This document shows positions 24,999-34,593 of a stretch of 64,000 nt of DNA, piece after piece. The stretch lies in the NCBI GenBank assembly GCA_015057705.1, contig SVDU01000002.1, positions 62,001 to 126,000 of the forward strand, written 5' to 3'. A program made the translations under genes and the position numbers. This DNA comes from Paenibacillaceae bacterium (GTDB taxonomy: Bacteria; Bacillota; Clostridia; Lachnospirales; Lachnospiraceae). Numbering within the stretch: position 1 is the first letter of the stretch; every line of letters starts with the position of its first letter. The notes under the pieces were generated by a model that was given only the letters and a program-made list of their open reading frames with translations, made no database searches and had not been told where the DNA came from.

Positions 24999-26327
24999 TC
25001 ATCGAACAAGACAGGGTTTTTTTGGATTAAATTTCCATCCTGGTATCAAATATTGCATACCCATGGCATCATCCCTGCCGCCCAGGCAGTGATCCAGATA
25101 CAACTGGTGAGCCTTTTTAATCTGATCCAGATCTGCCTCTATACCAAGCCCAGGCTTCTTTGGAACTTCCACACAGCCATTTACGATTTGAAGGGGTTCT
25201 TTCGTCAGGCGCTCTATTCCCTCCTGCCAGATCCAGTGGGTATCAAGTGCATTGTACTCCCCTGGCGCTGCGGCTCCTACCTGGGTAAACATGGCAAGGG
25301 AAATATCAAAATGGTTATTGGAATGAGAACCCCATGTATAACCAAAATCATGGCACATCTGTGCTACACGGACGGAACCGTTCATTGTCCAGAAATGGGG
25401 ATCAGCCAGTATGATGTCTACAGCCTGGGATTCCAGGGAATGGCCTACCTCTCTCCAATCGGTTGCAATCATATTGGTAGCCGTGGGGAAGCCGGTACGG
25501 CGGCGGAATTCACTGACAATCTCTCTTCCGGAATAAACACCTTCTGCTCCGCAGGGGTCTTCGCAGTACGTTAAAATTCCCTGCATCCCTTTGACATACT
25601 CCACAGCCTCTTCAAGAAGCCAGCCGCCATTAGGATCTAAATCAATTCGTGCATCAGGAAACGCTTTCTTTAATTCCCGGATTACATCCATCTCTTCATT
25701 TCCAGGAAGCACGCCGCCTTTCAGCTTAAAGTCCTGGAATCCGTATTTTTCTCTTGTAGCTTTTGCAAATGCCACGATCTGCTCCGCAGTAAGAGCCTCC
25801 TCGTGACGGATCCGGTACCAGTCACAGTCTGCATCTGGTTCAGAGTCGTAGGGAAGATCTGTTTTATTTCTGTCTCCCACAAAGAATAGATAACCCAGCA
25901 TGCGTACACTGTCTCTCTGTTTTCCTTCTCCTAACAGTTCACATACAGGAACCTCTAAATATTTTCCCAGAAGATCCAGGCAGGGGGCTTCAATGGCTGT
26001 TATCACATGTACTCCTGTACGTAAATCGAAAGTCTGGTTCCCTCTGACATCTGCTTCTCCTTTGGAATCCAGATATTCCTTCACTTTTAAAAGAGTGCTT
26101 TTGTATTCGCTGATTTTAGTACCTGTAACAAGGGGAACGCATTCTAAGAGTGCATCGGTAATCTTCTTTCCTCCCGGTACTTCTCCCACTCCCATCTCGC
26201 CGTTATCTGCATACAGAATCACAATATTCCTAGTGAAAAAAGGGGCATGAGCTCCGCTTAAATTTAATTCCATGCAATCTTTTCCTGCTACTGGATACAC
26301 TTCCATTTTAGTAATCACTGGTGTCAT
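24999..26327 (-). CDS. gudD: Glucarate dehydratase-like enolase-superfamily enzyme (copy 2)
   Basis: 442 aa. N-terminal capping domain then TIM barrel with [36 protein letters not shown] and GSHSNNHFD, matching GudD catalytic residues. Conversion of D-glucarate/L-idarate to 5-keto-4-deoxyglucarate is the family reaction. ATG 26327 follows AAAGGAG. First structural gene after the PrpR-type regulator and its terminator. Confidence 0.88.
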   Translation of the reverse strand: MTPVITKMEVYPVAGKDCMELNLSGAHAPFFTRNIVILYADNGEMGVGEVPGGKKITDALLECVPLVTGTKISEYKSTLLKVKEYLDSKGEADVRGNQTFDLRTGVHVITAIEAPCLDLLGKYLEVPVCELLGEGKQRDSVRMLGYLFFVGDRNKTDLPYDSEPDADCDWYRIRHEEALTAEQIVAFAKATREKYGFQDFKLKGGVLPGNEEMDVIRELKKAFPDARIDLDPNGGWLLEEAVEYVKGMQGILTYCEDPCGAEGVYSGREIVSEFRRRTGFPTATNMIATDWREVGHSLESQAVDIILADPHFWTMNGSVRVAQMCHDFGYTWGSHSNNHFDISLAMFTQVGAAAPGEYNALDTHWIWQEGIERLTKEPLQIVNGCVEVPKKPGLGIEADLDQIKKAHQLYLDHCLGGRDDAMGMQYLIPGWKFNPKKPCLVR

Positions 26328-26465
26328 GTTTTATCTCCTTTACCAAAAGCCATTATAGGCTTACTTAATCTGATTATAACTTTCTTTTGTTTCTCATTCT
26401 ATTGACAGACACAACAAGCATTTTGTCTTTTTTTGTCATCTTTCTTATTCTTTCAAATAATGAAA

Positions 26466-26491
26466 TGGGGATTGCAATTATTTGCAATCCC
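26466..26491. terminator. Hairpin after the first PrpR-type regulator
   Basis: GGGGATTGCAA-TTAT-TTGCAATCCCC, perfect 11-bp stem, immediately downstream of the regulator's stop codon on the minus strand. The downstream tract is only moderately T-rich (CATTTCATTATTTG). Confidence 0.65.
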
Positions 26492-26497
26492 CTGCTT

Positions 26498-28405
26498 TTA
26501 TACGTCATAGCTGTTCCCAATTCCGTAACGTTTCATCTTCCTCCACAGAGTGGTGGTACTGATCTTCATTGCTTCCGCCACCTCAGTTCTTCTTCCGTTA
26601 AAACGTTCCAACAGCATCTCAATACGGAGTGCTTCCGGATTCTGGTTTTTTACAATCTGACCGCTTCCATTGTCTTCTCTGGTAATCGGATAGAGCTCCT
26701 GTAACAGATTCTGCACCATCCCTTCTTCCACTTTTCTTCTATGGGCAGTGAGAACCAGCCGCTCGCAGAAGCTCTCCAGCTGCAACAGATTTCCTTCCCA
26801 GAAATACTCTTCCATCACACCCAGGGCAGCCTCACTGATTTCCACATATCTGGAATAGGCAGTATTGTATTTTTCAAGAAATATGCCGGTAAAACGGCGG
26901 ATTTCTTCCGGTTCCTTCCTGATCGGGGGAAGAGAAATCTCTAAAGCAGACAGATAGAAATATAAATCCTCCCGGAATTTACCTTGTTTTACAAGTACTG
27001 CCACTTGTTTTCCGGCGCATGCAATAAGTCGTACTGGCAGAACACGCTTTACCATAGAATCACGATCCCAGAAAAGCCGGTCGCGAACCGCTTTAAAAAG
27101 CAGGTACTGACACTCCAGAGACAACCGGTCCACCTCTTCTAAAAATATGGTTCCAAAAGCCGCGGCTTCCAGAGCACTGACCGGCTTTTTCCTGTTTTCC
27201 TCTCCAAAACCGAACAGAACCTGTTTCTGTTCCTCCGGCGAAAGTGTGCTGCAGTTGATATGAATAAACGGTCCCCCTTTTTGAGAGCTGTTATTGTGAA
27301 TTGCTTCGGCAAAGATTTCTTTTTCCGTGCCAGTCTCTCCGTATATAAAAACCGGGTTTTTAGAAATTCCATACGCTCTTGCCAGCTTAATGCACCGTTT
27401 TATCTCCACGGACTCTCTGAGGATATGATGATAATTATGAACTGCAAGATGACTGCCTGCCAGCTTAGCCCCTGATTCTAACCCTTCCTCCCGCACTGCC
27501 ATACGAACCTTATGGCAGGTCAATATGGCTCCGCTGTAATGTCCGTCGTACTGAATGGGGGCCCCGACTACCATCAGCAGCTGGTTTTTTATGGAAAAAG
27601 AGGTGGAATAAAGTTCTTCCCTTCCGCTTAAGATCCCATTAATACTTTCTGTATCAATTCCATCAAATACCTTGTCAATGGGAAAACCGATCACCTCACT
27701 GGTCGGTCTCCCTAACAGCTGCTCAATCACCCGGTTTACTGCCACTATCTCCTGATAAGCATTTATCTTAATGATTCCGCTAAAGGATGTATCAAGAAGG
27801 GTATCGATCTGCGCTTTATTGTGTTTTTCCTGCTCCGCCAAATCGAGCATATGAACAGCCAGTTGAAGTGCTTTCTTAATGGACTCTTCTCCCGTTTCCA
27901 TAAACAAACTGGGAAAACCGATTTCAAATGCTATCTGATTGGTTTTTACTCCGCCGATAATTAAGTCCACACCGTCAATAATTGCCTGACTGACTAAGTT
28001 TCTCGTATCTTCCAGTTCATTCAGTTTATAAAAATGCAGTTCAAAACCAAACAGCTCGTCCAGTTCATTCAGACTTTCAAACATATTTTCAAATGCCACA
28101 ATCCCAATGGTAGGGTGATCCTTTTTTAGCATATTTTTTGCTTTTAAGATCATAAAACCAATTTCACGTACCGTTATGGGCATTTCCACAACCGGAATAT
28201 TTAAACTTTCTTTAATCAACGTAGCCTGCAGTCCTCTGGCTATAATAACACGGGCGCCTGCCTCGACTGCCTCTTTCGCTTCCACAACCGCATTTGAATT
28301 ATCCACTACCTTTAAAAGCTGAACTTCAGTTTTTTCTTTTTCCAGCACGTTCTGAGCATATTTTAAAATGGTCTGCCTTGGTAGAAGAATCGCTATCTGC
28401 TTCAT
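26498..28405 (-). CDS. PrpR-N/PAS/AAA+/Fis regulator with degenerate sigma-54 motifs (copy 1)
   Basis: 635 aa from ATG 28405 (GAGG upstream). Domains: PrpR_N sensor (about 1-190), PAS (about 200-300), AAA+ (about 325-545), Fis-type HTH (about 590-630, RTEVAEAMKISTTTLWRKMKRYG). The AAA+ Walker A is GETGTEKE instead of GETGTGKE, and the GAFTGA loop that contacts sigma-54 is absent (the region reads LFGFGEENRKK). It is therefore unlikely to open sigma-54 promoters and may act as a sigma-70-type activator or repressor. It precedes the gud-tct genes. Confidence 0.85.
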   Translation of the reverse strand: MKQIAILLPRQTILKYAQNVLEKEKTEVQLLKVVDNSNAVVEAKEAVEAGARVIIARGLQATLIKESLNIPVVEMPITVREIGFMILKAKNMLKKDHPTIGIVAFENMFESLNELDELFGFELHFYKLNELEDTRNLVSQAIIDGVDLIIGGVKTNQIAFEIGFPSLFMETGEESIKKALQLAVHMLDLAEQEKHNKAQIDTLLDTSFSGIIKINAYQEIVAVNRVIEQLLGRPTSEVIGFPIDKVFDGIDTESINGILSGREELYSTSFSIKNQLLMVVGAPIQYDGHYSGAILTCHKVRMAVREEGLESGAKLAGSHLAVHNYHHILRESVEIKRCIKLARAYGISKNPVFIYGETGTEKEIFAEAIHNNSSQKGGPFIHINCSTLSPEEQKQVLFGFGEENRKKPVSALEAAAFGTIFLEEVDRLSLECQYLLFKAVRDRLFWDRDSMVKRVLPVRLIACAGKQVAVLVKQGKFREDLYFYLSALEISLPPIRKEPEEIRRFTGIFLEKYNTAYSRYVEISEAALGVMEEYFWEGNLLQLESFCERLVLTAHRRKVEEGMVQNLLQELYPITREDNGSGQIVKNQNPEALRIEMLLERFNGRRTEVAEAMKISTTTLWRKMKRYGIGNSYDV

Positions 28406-28551
28406 ATGTGTCCTCATTTCACAAAATTAAATGTTGCATATTTTAATATTAATAAATTCTATCTCTTTTATTATAATTGCATGATAAAATTATTTCAATT
28501 TATTGTTTCTTATCCTTTACTAATTTTTTTTAATAGATTCAGGAGGGTATC

Positions 28552-29272
28552 ATGGACTTACGCCAGATTGATAACATCATTGCCATTGAGCAGGAAAAAA
28601 GTATATCAAAAGCAGCGGCGGGGGGAGATCTCCCTGGCCTATTCACCGGAACAGGGGTCTCTTATGTTCTCCAATGTCTATCCCATCTTTCATGCTGCCT
28701 ATCCGGAAATCACCTTCCGGATCGCAGAAGCACGGGTAAAAAAGATGGAACAGCTTCTTCTGCAAAAAGAGGTGACACTTGCATGCCTGGCATATTTCGG
28801 AAACCACAAAAATCCTGCCATTGAATATAACGAGATGGAGGAAGAATTTATTGTGCTTGGACTGCCCATCAGCCATCCTCTTGCCAGTCTTTCAGGAGAA
28901 CGAAGTTATGATACCCTGCCGTCTATTGACTTAACCCTTTTAGAAGAAGACAGCTTTGCATTAATAGCCCGCGACTCCAGAATGAGAGATCTGGTAGATG
29001 AGTTGTTTGAGCGGGCAGGCTTCATTCCCAATATCCTGTTTGAATCTGCCTCTACCCAGACAGTTTTCAACATGGTAAAGCAGCAGATCTGCCCCGCATT
29101 CTTCCCCCAGTCTTATGTTGACCCGGATGCCCCCATCGCCTACTTTACAGTTCCTCCAAGGGATACCTGGGTGCGTACCATTGCATATTTAAAAGGCAGT
29201 TATTTAACAAAACCGGAAAAATATTTCATGTCACTTGCAATTGATTATGTAAAAGGAACATTGGAAAATTAA
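28552..29272 (+). pseudogene. LysR-type regulator with internal deletion
   Basis: The start (ATG 28552, AGGAGG upstream) encodes MDLRQIDNIIAIEQEKSISKAAA, the first half of a LysR HTH. At about 28618-28625 the reading frame changes and jumps directly to the effector domain (ISLAYSPEQGSLMFSNVYPIF to the stop at 29272). About 70 residues, including the recognition helix and linker helix, are missing. The protein cannot bind DNA as a LysR. It is divergent from the first PrpR-type regulator. Confidence 0.82.
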
Positions 29273-29279
29273 GTTCAGA

Positions 29280-29473
29280 AGCAGTGATGAGGCACATTTC
29301 CCAGCGCAGATAATCGATGCAAAAACTGCTATCCGTTTTCTTCGGGCAAATGCTCCAAAATATGAAATTGATCCTGATCGGATCGGTGTATTAGAGGACA
29401 CGGTTCCAGAGAAATTTTTCAGGACGAGGTCAAACAGCTTATGATCTCATTCTTCAATCAGTATTTAAAATAA
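29280..29473 (+). pseudogene. Remnant of an alpha/beta-hydrolase (esterase) gene
   Basis: Frame from 29280 reads FPAQIIDAKTAIRFLRANA then PKYEIDPDRIGVL, the conserved block before the nucleophile elbow of BD-FAE/LipP-like esterases. The serine elbow (GxSxGG) and most of the domain are gone; after 'GVL' the text jumps, with a frame change, to a typical C-terminus EIFQDEVKQLMISFFNQYLK ending at 29473. There is no start codon and no catalytic Ser. This looks like a relic from the same deletion-prone stretch as the LysR pseudogene. Confidence 0.78.
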
Positions 29474-29483
29474 CATGACAAAG

Positions 29484-29525
29484 ATATGCTCCTTCTGAAA
29501 CAGATAAAAGAAGGGGCATATTTTT
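29484..29525. terminator. Bidirectional terminator
   Basis: ATATGCTCCTTCT (29484-29496) pairs with AGAAGGGGCATAT (29509-29521, one G-U) and is followed by TTTTATT on the plus strand. It separates the esterase relic from the convergent aldo/keto reductase gene. Confidence 0.75.
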
Positions 29526-29526
29526 A

Positions 29527-30390
29527 TTAAACAATATCCAGAAATGTCTTTCTTACCGGTTCAGGAAATTCCTGGTTTATTTCCATAAGCTCGTCCGCCG
29601 TCAGAACTATTTCCCACGCCTTTGCATTGTCCAGTGCGTGATCCTTATTTCCTGTGCGGGGAATGGCCACCACATTGTTGCTTCGTATCACAAATGCCAG
29701 AAGAACATTGGAAACCGTACAATGATGGGCATCTGCAATGCGGACCAGCACAGGGTTCTCATAGAGACCCTGTTTTAAATCACCCGCCTGTGCCAGAGGA
29801 CAGTATGCCATGACAGGGACTTTGTGATCTTCCATCCACGGGATTAAATCGTACTCAATTCCTCTGGAAGCCACATGATAGAGAACCTGATTGATCTGGC
29901 AGTTACTTCCTCCTTTCACACTCCATAGTTCCTTCATATCGGCAGTATCAAAATTTGATACTCCCCAACGCCGTATTTTCCCATCTTTTTTCAGCTGCTC
30001 CATACATTCCACCGTCTCACTCAAAGGAATACTCCCTCTCCAGTGTAAAAGATACAAATCCAGATAGTCCGTATTCAGCCGCTCCAGAGTTTTGTCACAG
30101 CTTTTAAATATATTCTTTCTTCCTGCATTATGGGGATATACCTTAGATACCAGAAACAGCCTGCTGCGGTCAAAACCCTGTATAGCCTCCGAAAGAAGCT
30201 CCTCTGCCCTTCCATCACCATACATTTCAGCCGTGTCTAAAATGGTCATCCCGGCTGAAATTCCAGCCTTCAAACTATCCAGTTCATCTTTCCGTCTGTT
30301 TTTTTGTTCTCCAAGAAACCAGGTTCCCTGGCCCAGTGAAGGTACAGCCGTTCCATCGGGAAGTATTACACATTGACTCTTATTTTCCAT
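29527..30390 (-). CDS. Aldo/keto reductase
   Basis: 287 aa, full-length AKR TIM barrel. Catalytic tetrad pieces: Asp/Tyr in TILDTAEMYGDG, Lys in FLVSKVYP, His in YLLHWRGS; the NADPH-binding tail reads VVAIPRTGNKDHALDNAKA. It would reduce an aldehyde or ketone with NAD(P)H. It is last in the garR-aldolase-garK-transporter cluster, so a sugar-acid or semialdehyde substrate is plausible but unproven. Confidence 0.88.
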   Translation of the reverse strand: MENKSQCVILPDGTAVPSLGQGTWFLGEQKNRRKDELDSLKAGISAGMTILDTAEMYGDGRAEELLSEAIQGFDRSRLFLVSKVYPHNAGRKNIFKSCDKTLERLNTDYLDLYLLHWRGSIPLSETVECMEQLKKDGKIRRWGVSNFDTADMKELWSVKGGSNCQINQVLYHVASRGIEYDLIPWMEDHKVPVMAYCPLAQAGDLKQGLYENPVLVRIADAHHCTVSNVLLAFVIRSNNVVAIPRTGNKDHALDNAKAWEIVLTADELMEINQEFPEPVRKTFLDIV

Positions 30391-30432
30391 TTTCTCCTCC
30401 TGTTCTCCTCCTCCAGCCAGGACAGTTGGTAA

Positions 30433-31416
30433 TTAATTATATGAAAAGCCCATGGACCAGAGAGGAATTGTAAGCATGGATAAAAGTGTGGAAATCACCA
30501 CACATTTGGTTGCAAATACATAATCACAGTCATATTTCGCTGCAAGGATAGCCGATGTACTCCCAGCCGGCATCCCGGTCATCAGTACACAGATTGCCGT
30601 AAGATAAGTCTCCATCTTAAATATTCTGCACAATGCCAGGGTTAAGACAGGCAGAACGATTAATCGCATAAGGGATATAAAAAGAGCATCCCGTTGAAAG
30701 AGACTTTTTAAGCTCACTTCTGAAAGCATCATACCGATTAAAAGCATTGTCAAAGCCGTTGTACAGCTTCCTGCCGATCGGACTGCCCTGTCTAATGCCA
30801 GTCCCATTATGTTCAGTATGGTTTGGACAGCAAAAGGCAGATGAGCCATAAAGCCTGCATGAAAAGCCTCCATTGGTGCCTGAAACAATAGCAGAAACAG
30901 GCCGATATAAACGGCTACAATACAGGGATGAACTGCTATTTTTTTCACTACTGACTTAAAATCCGGACTTTCCGTAAAGCATGCAATTCCGGCTGACCAC
31001 ATCATAATCCGCATAGGGATAATAAATATAGAAGCATACATCATCCCTTCCGCACCATAAATTCCTTCTGCAATGGGCAGGCCTAAAAACCCGGAGTTTG
31101 AGACTATGGTTGCGTACTGTAGAACCCGTTTTAATGCATGGGGCCTTTTATTATATAATACCCGGCTTAAAACATAACTCACGATCTGTAAAAGAACAGA
31201 CAGGAAAAGGACTGCCCCGAACCGGAGCAGTATTTTACTGTCAAATTTCATACGGAAAGAATTGATGATATTGCAGGGCAGAAAAAAATACAGCACGGCG
31301 TCTGTAAGCACCGTCTTACCTGATTCCTTTAAAATACCTTTTCTCTTTAATATGGCACCTGCCCCAGCCAGCAAAAACATCATGCACTGAAGAGACCATA
31401 ATCCGGTTATATCCAT
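30433..31416 (-). CDS. AEC-family transporter (auxin efflux carrier-like)
   Basis: 327 aa, about ten hydrophobic helices in two halves. Features of the AEC family: N-terminal LKRKGILKESGKTVLTDAVLYFFLPC and C-terminal MTGMPAGSTSAILAAKYDCDYVFATKCVVISTLLSMLTIPLW. Family members carry malate, malonate or other carboxylates. It lies 13 bp after glycerate kinase, so export or import of an organic acid of the pathway is likely. Confidence 0.85.
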   Translation of the reverse strand: MDITGLWSLQCMMFLLAGAGAILKRKGILKESGKTVLTDAVLYFFLPCNIINSFRMKFDSKILLRFGAVLFLSVLLQIVSYVLSRVLYNKRPHALKRVLQYATIVSNSGFLGLPIAEGIYGAEGMMYASIFIIPMRIMMWSAGIACFTESPDFKSVVKKIAVHPCIVAVYIGLFLLLFQAPMEAFHAGFMAHLPFAVQTILNIMGLALDRAVRSAGSCTTALTMLLIGMMLSEVSLKSLFQRDALFISLMRLIVLPVLTLALCRIFKMETYLTAICVLMTGMPAGSTSAILAAKYDCDYVFATKCVVISTLLSMLTIPLWSMGFSYN

Positions 31417-31429
31417 TTTCTCCCCTTTT

Positions 31430-32572
31430 TTACCCGTTCAGACTCATTCCGGCTCTCAGCATACGAAAGGTACGCTGTGCCGCTCCCCGATAAAGTTCTA
31501 CCGACCGTTCCATTGCTTCCTCTATGGGCATTGCTCCCTGAATGGTTGTGGTAATACTCTCAATTCCGTATTCATAGATTTTTTCGGCCCCATCACCCAT
31601 GCCGCCTACGATAGCAACCGCTGGAATTCCCATTTCCTTACACCGCATGCCGATTCCGCTTGGAACCTTTCCAAAGGCAGACTGCCAGTCCATTCTGCCT
31701 TCCCCGGTGACGACTAAATCGACCCCCTCCAGCAGGGTATCAAACTGAATCAGATCAAGAACCGTTTCAATTCCTGATTTCATATTGGCATTTAAAAATA
31801 CGTTTAAAGCAGCTCCAAGTCCTCCTGCTGCTCCTGTGCCCTTTATCTGGTCTACGTCGATACCTGTTAACTCCAAAAGTTTTCCTGCATAGGATTTCAT
31901 ATCCTTTTCCAGCTGTTCCAGTATTTCCGGCGTCCCTCCTTTTTGTTTCCCAAAGGTATAGGTTGCACCGTTTTGCCCAGTCAGTGGATTGGTTACGTCA
32001 CACATGACTGTAAACTCAGTCTCTTTTACTGCCGGATGTAGTCCGCTTACATCAATGCTGTCCACTTCTCCTAAGTCTCTTCCATAACCAGTCAGCTGGT
32101 TTCCTGCTTTATCAAAGAATTTTACCCCAAGAGCAGTCATGGCTCCCATACCGCCGTCATTGGTTGCGCTTCCACCAATTGCAATGGCAATTTTTCTATA
32201 GCCTTCATCCAAAGCAGCCTTAATCAGTTCTCCGGTCCCATAGGTAGTGGTATGGAAAGGATTTCTCTTTTCTGCCGGAACCATGGGAAGCCCGGAAGCT
32301 TTTGCCATCTCAATAACCGCATGGCCGCCGTCGAACACTCCGTAATCTGCAGTTGTCTCTTCCATCAGCGGGCCGTGTACCAAAACCCTGCGGATCTGTC
32401 CATTCATTGCATCAATTACCGCCTCTATGGTTCCTTCCCCTCCGTCTGCCACAGATACTCCGCTGCACTCACAATCCGGAAAAATACGTTTTGCTTCTTC
32501 TGTCAGGATTCCTACTATCTCTACCGATGATAAGGATCCTTTAAATGAATCAGATGCAAATAAAAATTTCAT
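31430..32572 (-). CDS. garK: Glycerate kinase (GarK/GlxK family)
   Basis: 380 aa, family length. MKFLFASDSFKGSLSS at the N-terminus is the glycerate kinase type-1 signature; IAIGGSATNDGGMGAMTALG and TGEGRMDWQSAFGK form nucleotide and substrate loops. It phosphorylates D-glycerate with ATP to 2-phosphoglycerate, the last dedicated step after GarR. Operon order garR-aldolase-garK. Confidence 0.94.
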   Translation of the reverse strand: MKFLFASDSFKGSLSSVEIVGILTEEAKRIFPDCECSGVSVADGGEGTIEAVIDAMNGQIRRVLVHGPLMEETTADYGVFDGGHAVIEMAKASGLPMVPAEKRNPFHTTTYGTGELIKAALDEGYRKIAIAIGGSATNDGGMGAMTALGVKFFDKAGNQLTGYGRDLGEVDSIDVSGLHPAVKETEFTVMCDVTNPLTGQNGATYTFGKQKGGTPEILEQLEKDMKSYAGKLLELTGIDVDQIKGTGAAGGLGAALNVFLNANMKSGIETVLDLIQFDTLLEGVDLVVTGEGRMDWQSAFGKVPSGIGMRCKEMGIPAVAIVGGMGDGAEKIYEYGIESITTTIQGAMPIEEAMERSVELYRGAAQRTFRMLRAGMSLNG

Positions 32573-32607
32573 CGCCTGCCCCTTTCCTCTAACGCCTGAA
32601 ACGAAAA

Positions 32608-32642
32608 GCAGGCCGGCAGCCTATCAACAGCCACCAGCCTGC
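32608..32642 (-). terminator. Intra-operon hairpin between aldolase and glycerate kinase genes
   Basis: GCAGGCTGGTGGC (32642-32630) pairs with GCCGGCCTGC (32617-32608), with one G-U and one bulge, followed by TTTTCG. It is a weak terminator or an mRNA-end stabiliser in the 84-bp gap. Confidence 0.5.
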
Positions 32643-32656
32643 CCTCTTTCTACTTA

Positions 32657-33556
32657 TTATATCAATCCAGCTGTTTCCATCTCTTTTCTGATCTGACCAA
32701 GAACAGGACCTTCCGGAGTGGCAACATTGGGTTTGTAAGGAAGTCCAACGTTTCTTCCTCTTAAATTAGCCATATCCTTTGCTGCTACCGGGAAGCTTGC
32801 CGGATCCATGGAAAGACGGACCGGATTTAATTTAAACTGAGCTTCCAGAGATCCTTGTAAGTCACCTGCTACAAACTTATTGTAAACATCAGTAATCAGC
32901 TCCGGCATAAAGTTGGCAGCTGTACAGACTCCGCCTACTGCGCCGTGGCACATGGATGCATATAACAGTGTATCCTTTCCGCCGAATACTTTAAAGTCTG
33001 TTCCCCGGGTTCTGCGAATGAACTCTGCGGTCTGGGTGATATCACCGCTGGTATCCTTCATTCCCACAATGTTATCAAATTCCTTTGCCAGACGTTCAAC
33101 CAGACTGGCAGACATGGTATATCCCACACGTCCCGGATTGTTGTAAAGCAGCATTGGAGTTTCTGGTACAGATTCTGCAATTGTTTTAAAATGGTTATAA
33201 AGTTCTGTTTCTGTTGGCTTTAAAAACATAGGCTGAAGAACGGATATACCTGCCGCCCCGTTCTCTACTGCCATTTTAGCCAGACGGCAGCATTTTTTCG
33301 TGCTGATGGCGCCGATCCCAAAGTAAACCGGAACTCTTCCCGCTGCCTGATCTACCATGATCTTTAATCCCCGCTCCATCTCATCATCTTCCACTGCGTA
33401 GAACTCACCGTTGCTTCCAAATGCAAGAATTCCAAGAACGCCGCCGTTAATTACATAATCAACCTGATCTCTTAATTTTGCTTCATCGATCAGTTCATTT
33501 TCATCTATTGGCGTAAGAATTGGCACGATAACGCCTTTAATAAAATCTGTATTCAT
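32657..33556 (-). CDS. DapA-family aldolase, probably for 5-keto-4-deoxyglucarate
   Basis: 299 aa TIM-barrel lyase of the dihydrodipicolinate synthase/N-acetylneuraminate lyase family. Family residues: GSNGEFYAVEDDE (substrate carboxylate loop), Tyr in MLLYNNPGRVGY, and the Schiff-base lysine in IVGMKDTSGD. Between garR and garK, and with glucarate dehydratases nearby, it should cleave keto-deoxy-aldarate to pyruvate plus tartronate semialdehyde. Enterobacteria use the unrelated HpcH-type GarL for this. It is unlikely to be the lysine-pathway DapA because of this context. Confidence 0.8.
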   Translation of the reverse strand: MNTDFIKGVIVPILTPIDENELIDEAKLRDQVDYVINGGVLGILAFGSNGEFYAVEDDEMERGLKIMVDQAAGRVPVYFGIGAISTKKCCRLAKMAVENGAAGISVLQPMFLKPTETELYNHFKTIAESVPETPMLLYNNPGRVGYTMSASLVERLAKEFDNIVGMKDTSGDITQTAEFIRRTRGTDFKVFGGKDTLLYASMCHGAVGGVCTAANFMPELITDVYNKFVAGDLQGSLEAQFKLNPVRLSMDPASFPVAAKDMANLRGRNVGLPYKPNVATPEGPVLGQIRKEMETAGLI

Positions 33557-33579
33557 TATGATTGTCCTCTCCGCCCGGC

Positions 33580-34470
33580 TTATTTTAGTGGCTCTACCGT
33601 GGTATTAGCAATTTTCTCGTAATACTTCACTATGCTGGAATGATCCTCTTTATCAAAGCCGTCTGCTTTCAGTCCCTGCATAATCTCCATTAACTGACCT
33701 GTTAAAGGAACGGGAGAGCTTACATTATGAGCTGCATTCAGTGCATTATTTAAATCCTTGATGTGAAGTTCAATGCGGAAACCTGGCTTGAAGTTTCGAT
33801 TCAGCATCATAGGAGCTTTTGCATCCATAACGGTAGAACCAGCCAGGCCGCCCCGGATTGCCTGATATACAAGCTCCGGATCTGTTCCTGCTTTTTTTGC
33901 AAAGGTAAGTGCTTCTGATACAGCTGCAATATTTACTGCAACAACAATCTGGTTTGCCAGCTTAGCCACATTTCCTGCGCCAAGCTCACCTACATAAACA
34001 ACAGAGCCAGCCATAACCATAAGCATATCGTAATACTTGTCAAACAATTCTTTCTTACCGCCTACCATTACAGATAAGGTTCCGTCAATTGCCTTTGGCT
34101 CTCCGCCAGATACAGGGGCATCAAGCATATCAATACCAAGCTTTTCAAGCTCTGCGCCAATGGCTCTGCTCTCGGTTGGATCAATGGAGCTCATATCAAT
34201 GATTACAGTTCCTGGCTTTGCACCTTCTGCAACGCCGTTCTCCCCTAATACTGCGGCTCTTACATGGGGAGAGTTTGGCAACATGGTGATCACAACGCTA
34301 CACTGGGAAGCCAAATCCTTTCCTGTTTCAGTGGAAGCTGCACCAGCTGAAACCAGATCTGCTACTGCTTCTTTATTAAAATCAAACACAACTAATTCAT
34401 GACCTGCCTTTAACAGGTTTTTTGCCATAGGTCTTCCCATGATTCCCAAACCGATAAATCCAATCTTCAT
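33580..34470 (-). CDS. garR: Tartronate semialdehyde reductase (2-hydroxy-3-oxopropionate reductase)
   Basis: 296 aa, 3-hydroxyisobutyrate dehydrogenase family. N-terminal Rossmann MKIGFIGLGIMGRPMAKNLLKAGH, substrate loop DAPVSGGEPKAIDGTL, and catalytic Lys in GNVAKLANQIVVA. It reduces tartronate semialdehyde to D-glycerate with NAD(P)H. First gene of the operon behind the 11-bp repeat array. Confidence 0.93.
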   Translation of the reverse strand: MKIGFIGLGIMGRPMAKNLLKAGHELVVFDFNKEAVADLVSAGAASTETGKDLASQCSVVITMLPNSPHVRAAVLGENGVAEGAKPGTVIIDMSSIDPTESRAIGAELEKLGIDMLDAPVSGGEPKAIDGTLSVMVGGKKELFDKYYDMLMVMAGSVVYVGELGAGNVAKLANQIVVAVNIAAVSEALTFAKKAGTDPELVYQAIRGGLAGSTVMDAKAPMMLNRNFKPGFRIELHIKDLNNALNAAHNVSSPVPLTGQLMEIMQGLKADGFDKEDHSSIVKYYEKIANTTVEPLK

Positions 34471-34593
34471 ATACTTATCCTCACTTTTTCATTCTGTTTT
34501 CTGTGACCGATGGGTTCTTCCCATCTCTGCTGTGATTATAGATAATAAATAGTGGTTTCGCTATGGGCGGAATCAACGAATGGACAGGATACA

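Noticed and set aside
26328-26497. Sigma-54 (-24/-12) promoter before gudD
   Set aside because: No TGGCA-N7-TGC pattern; only TATAAT-like boxes (26352-26357, 26373-26378) without good -35 elements.
28406-28551. N-terminal extension of the LysR-like ORF starting at 28406
   Set aside because: Hydrophobic, non-homologous reading of the divergent promoter region; the real start is ATG 28552 with AGGAGG.
32657-33556. Lysine-biosynthetic DapA
   Set aside because: The position between garR and garK makes a keto-deoxy-aldarate aldolase more likely; no dapB or lysA nearby.
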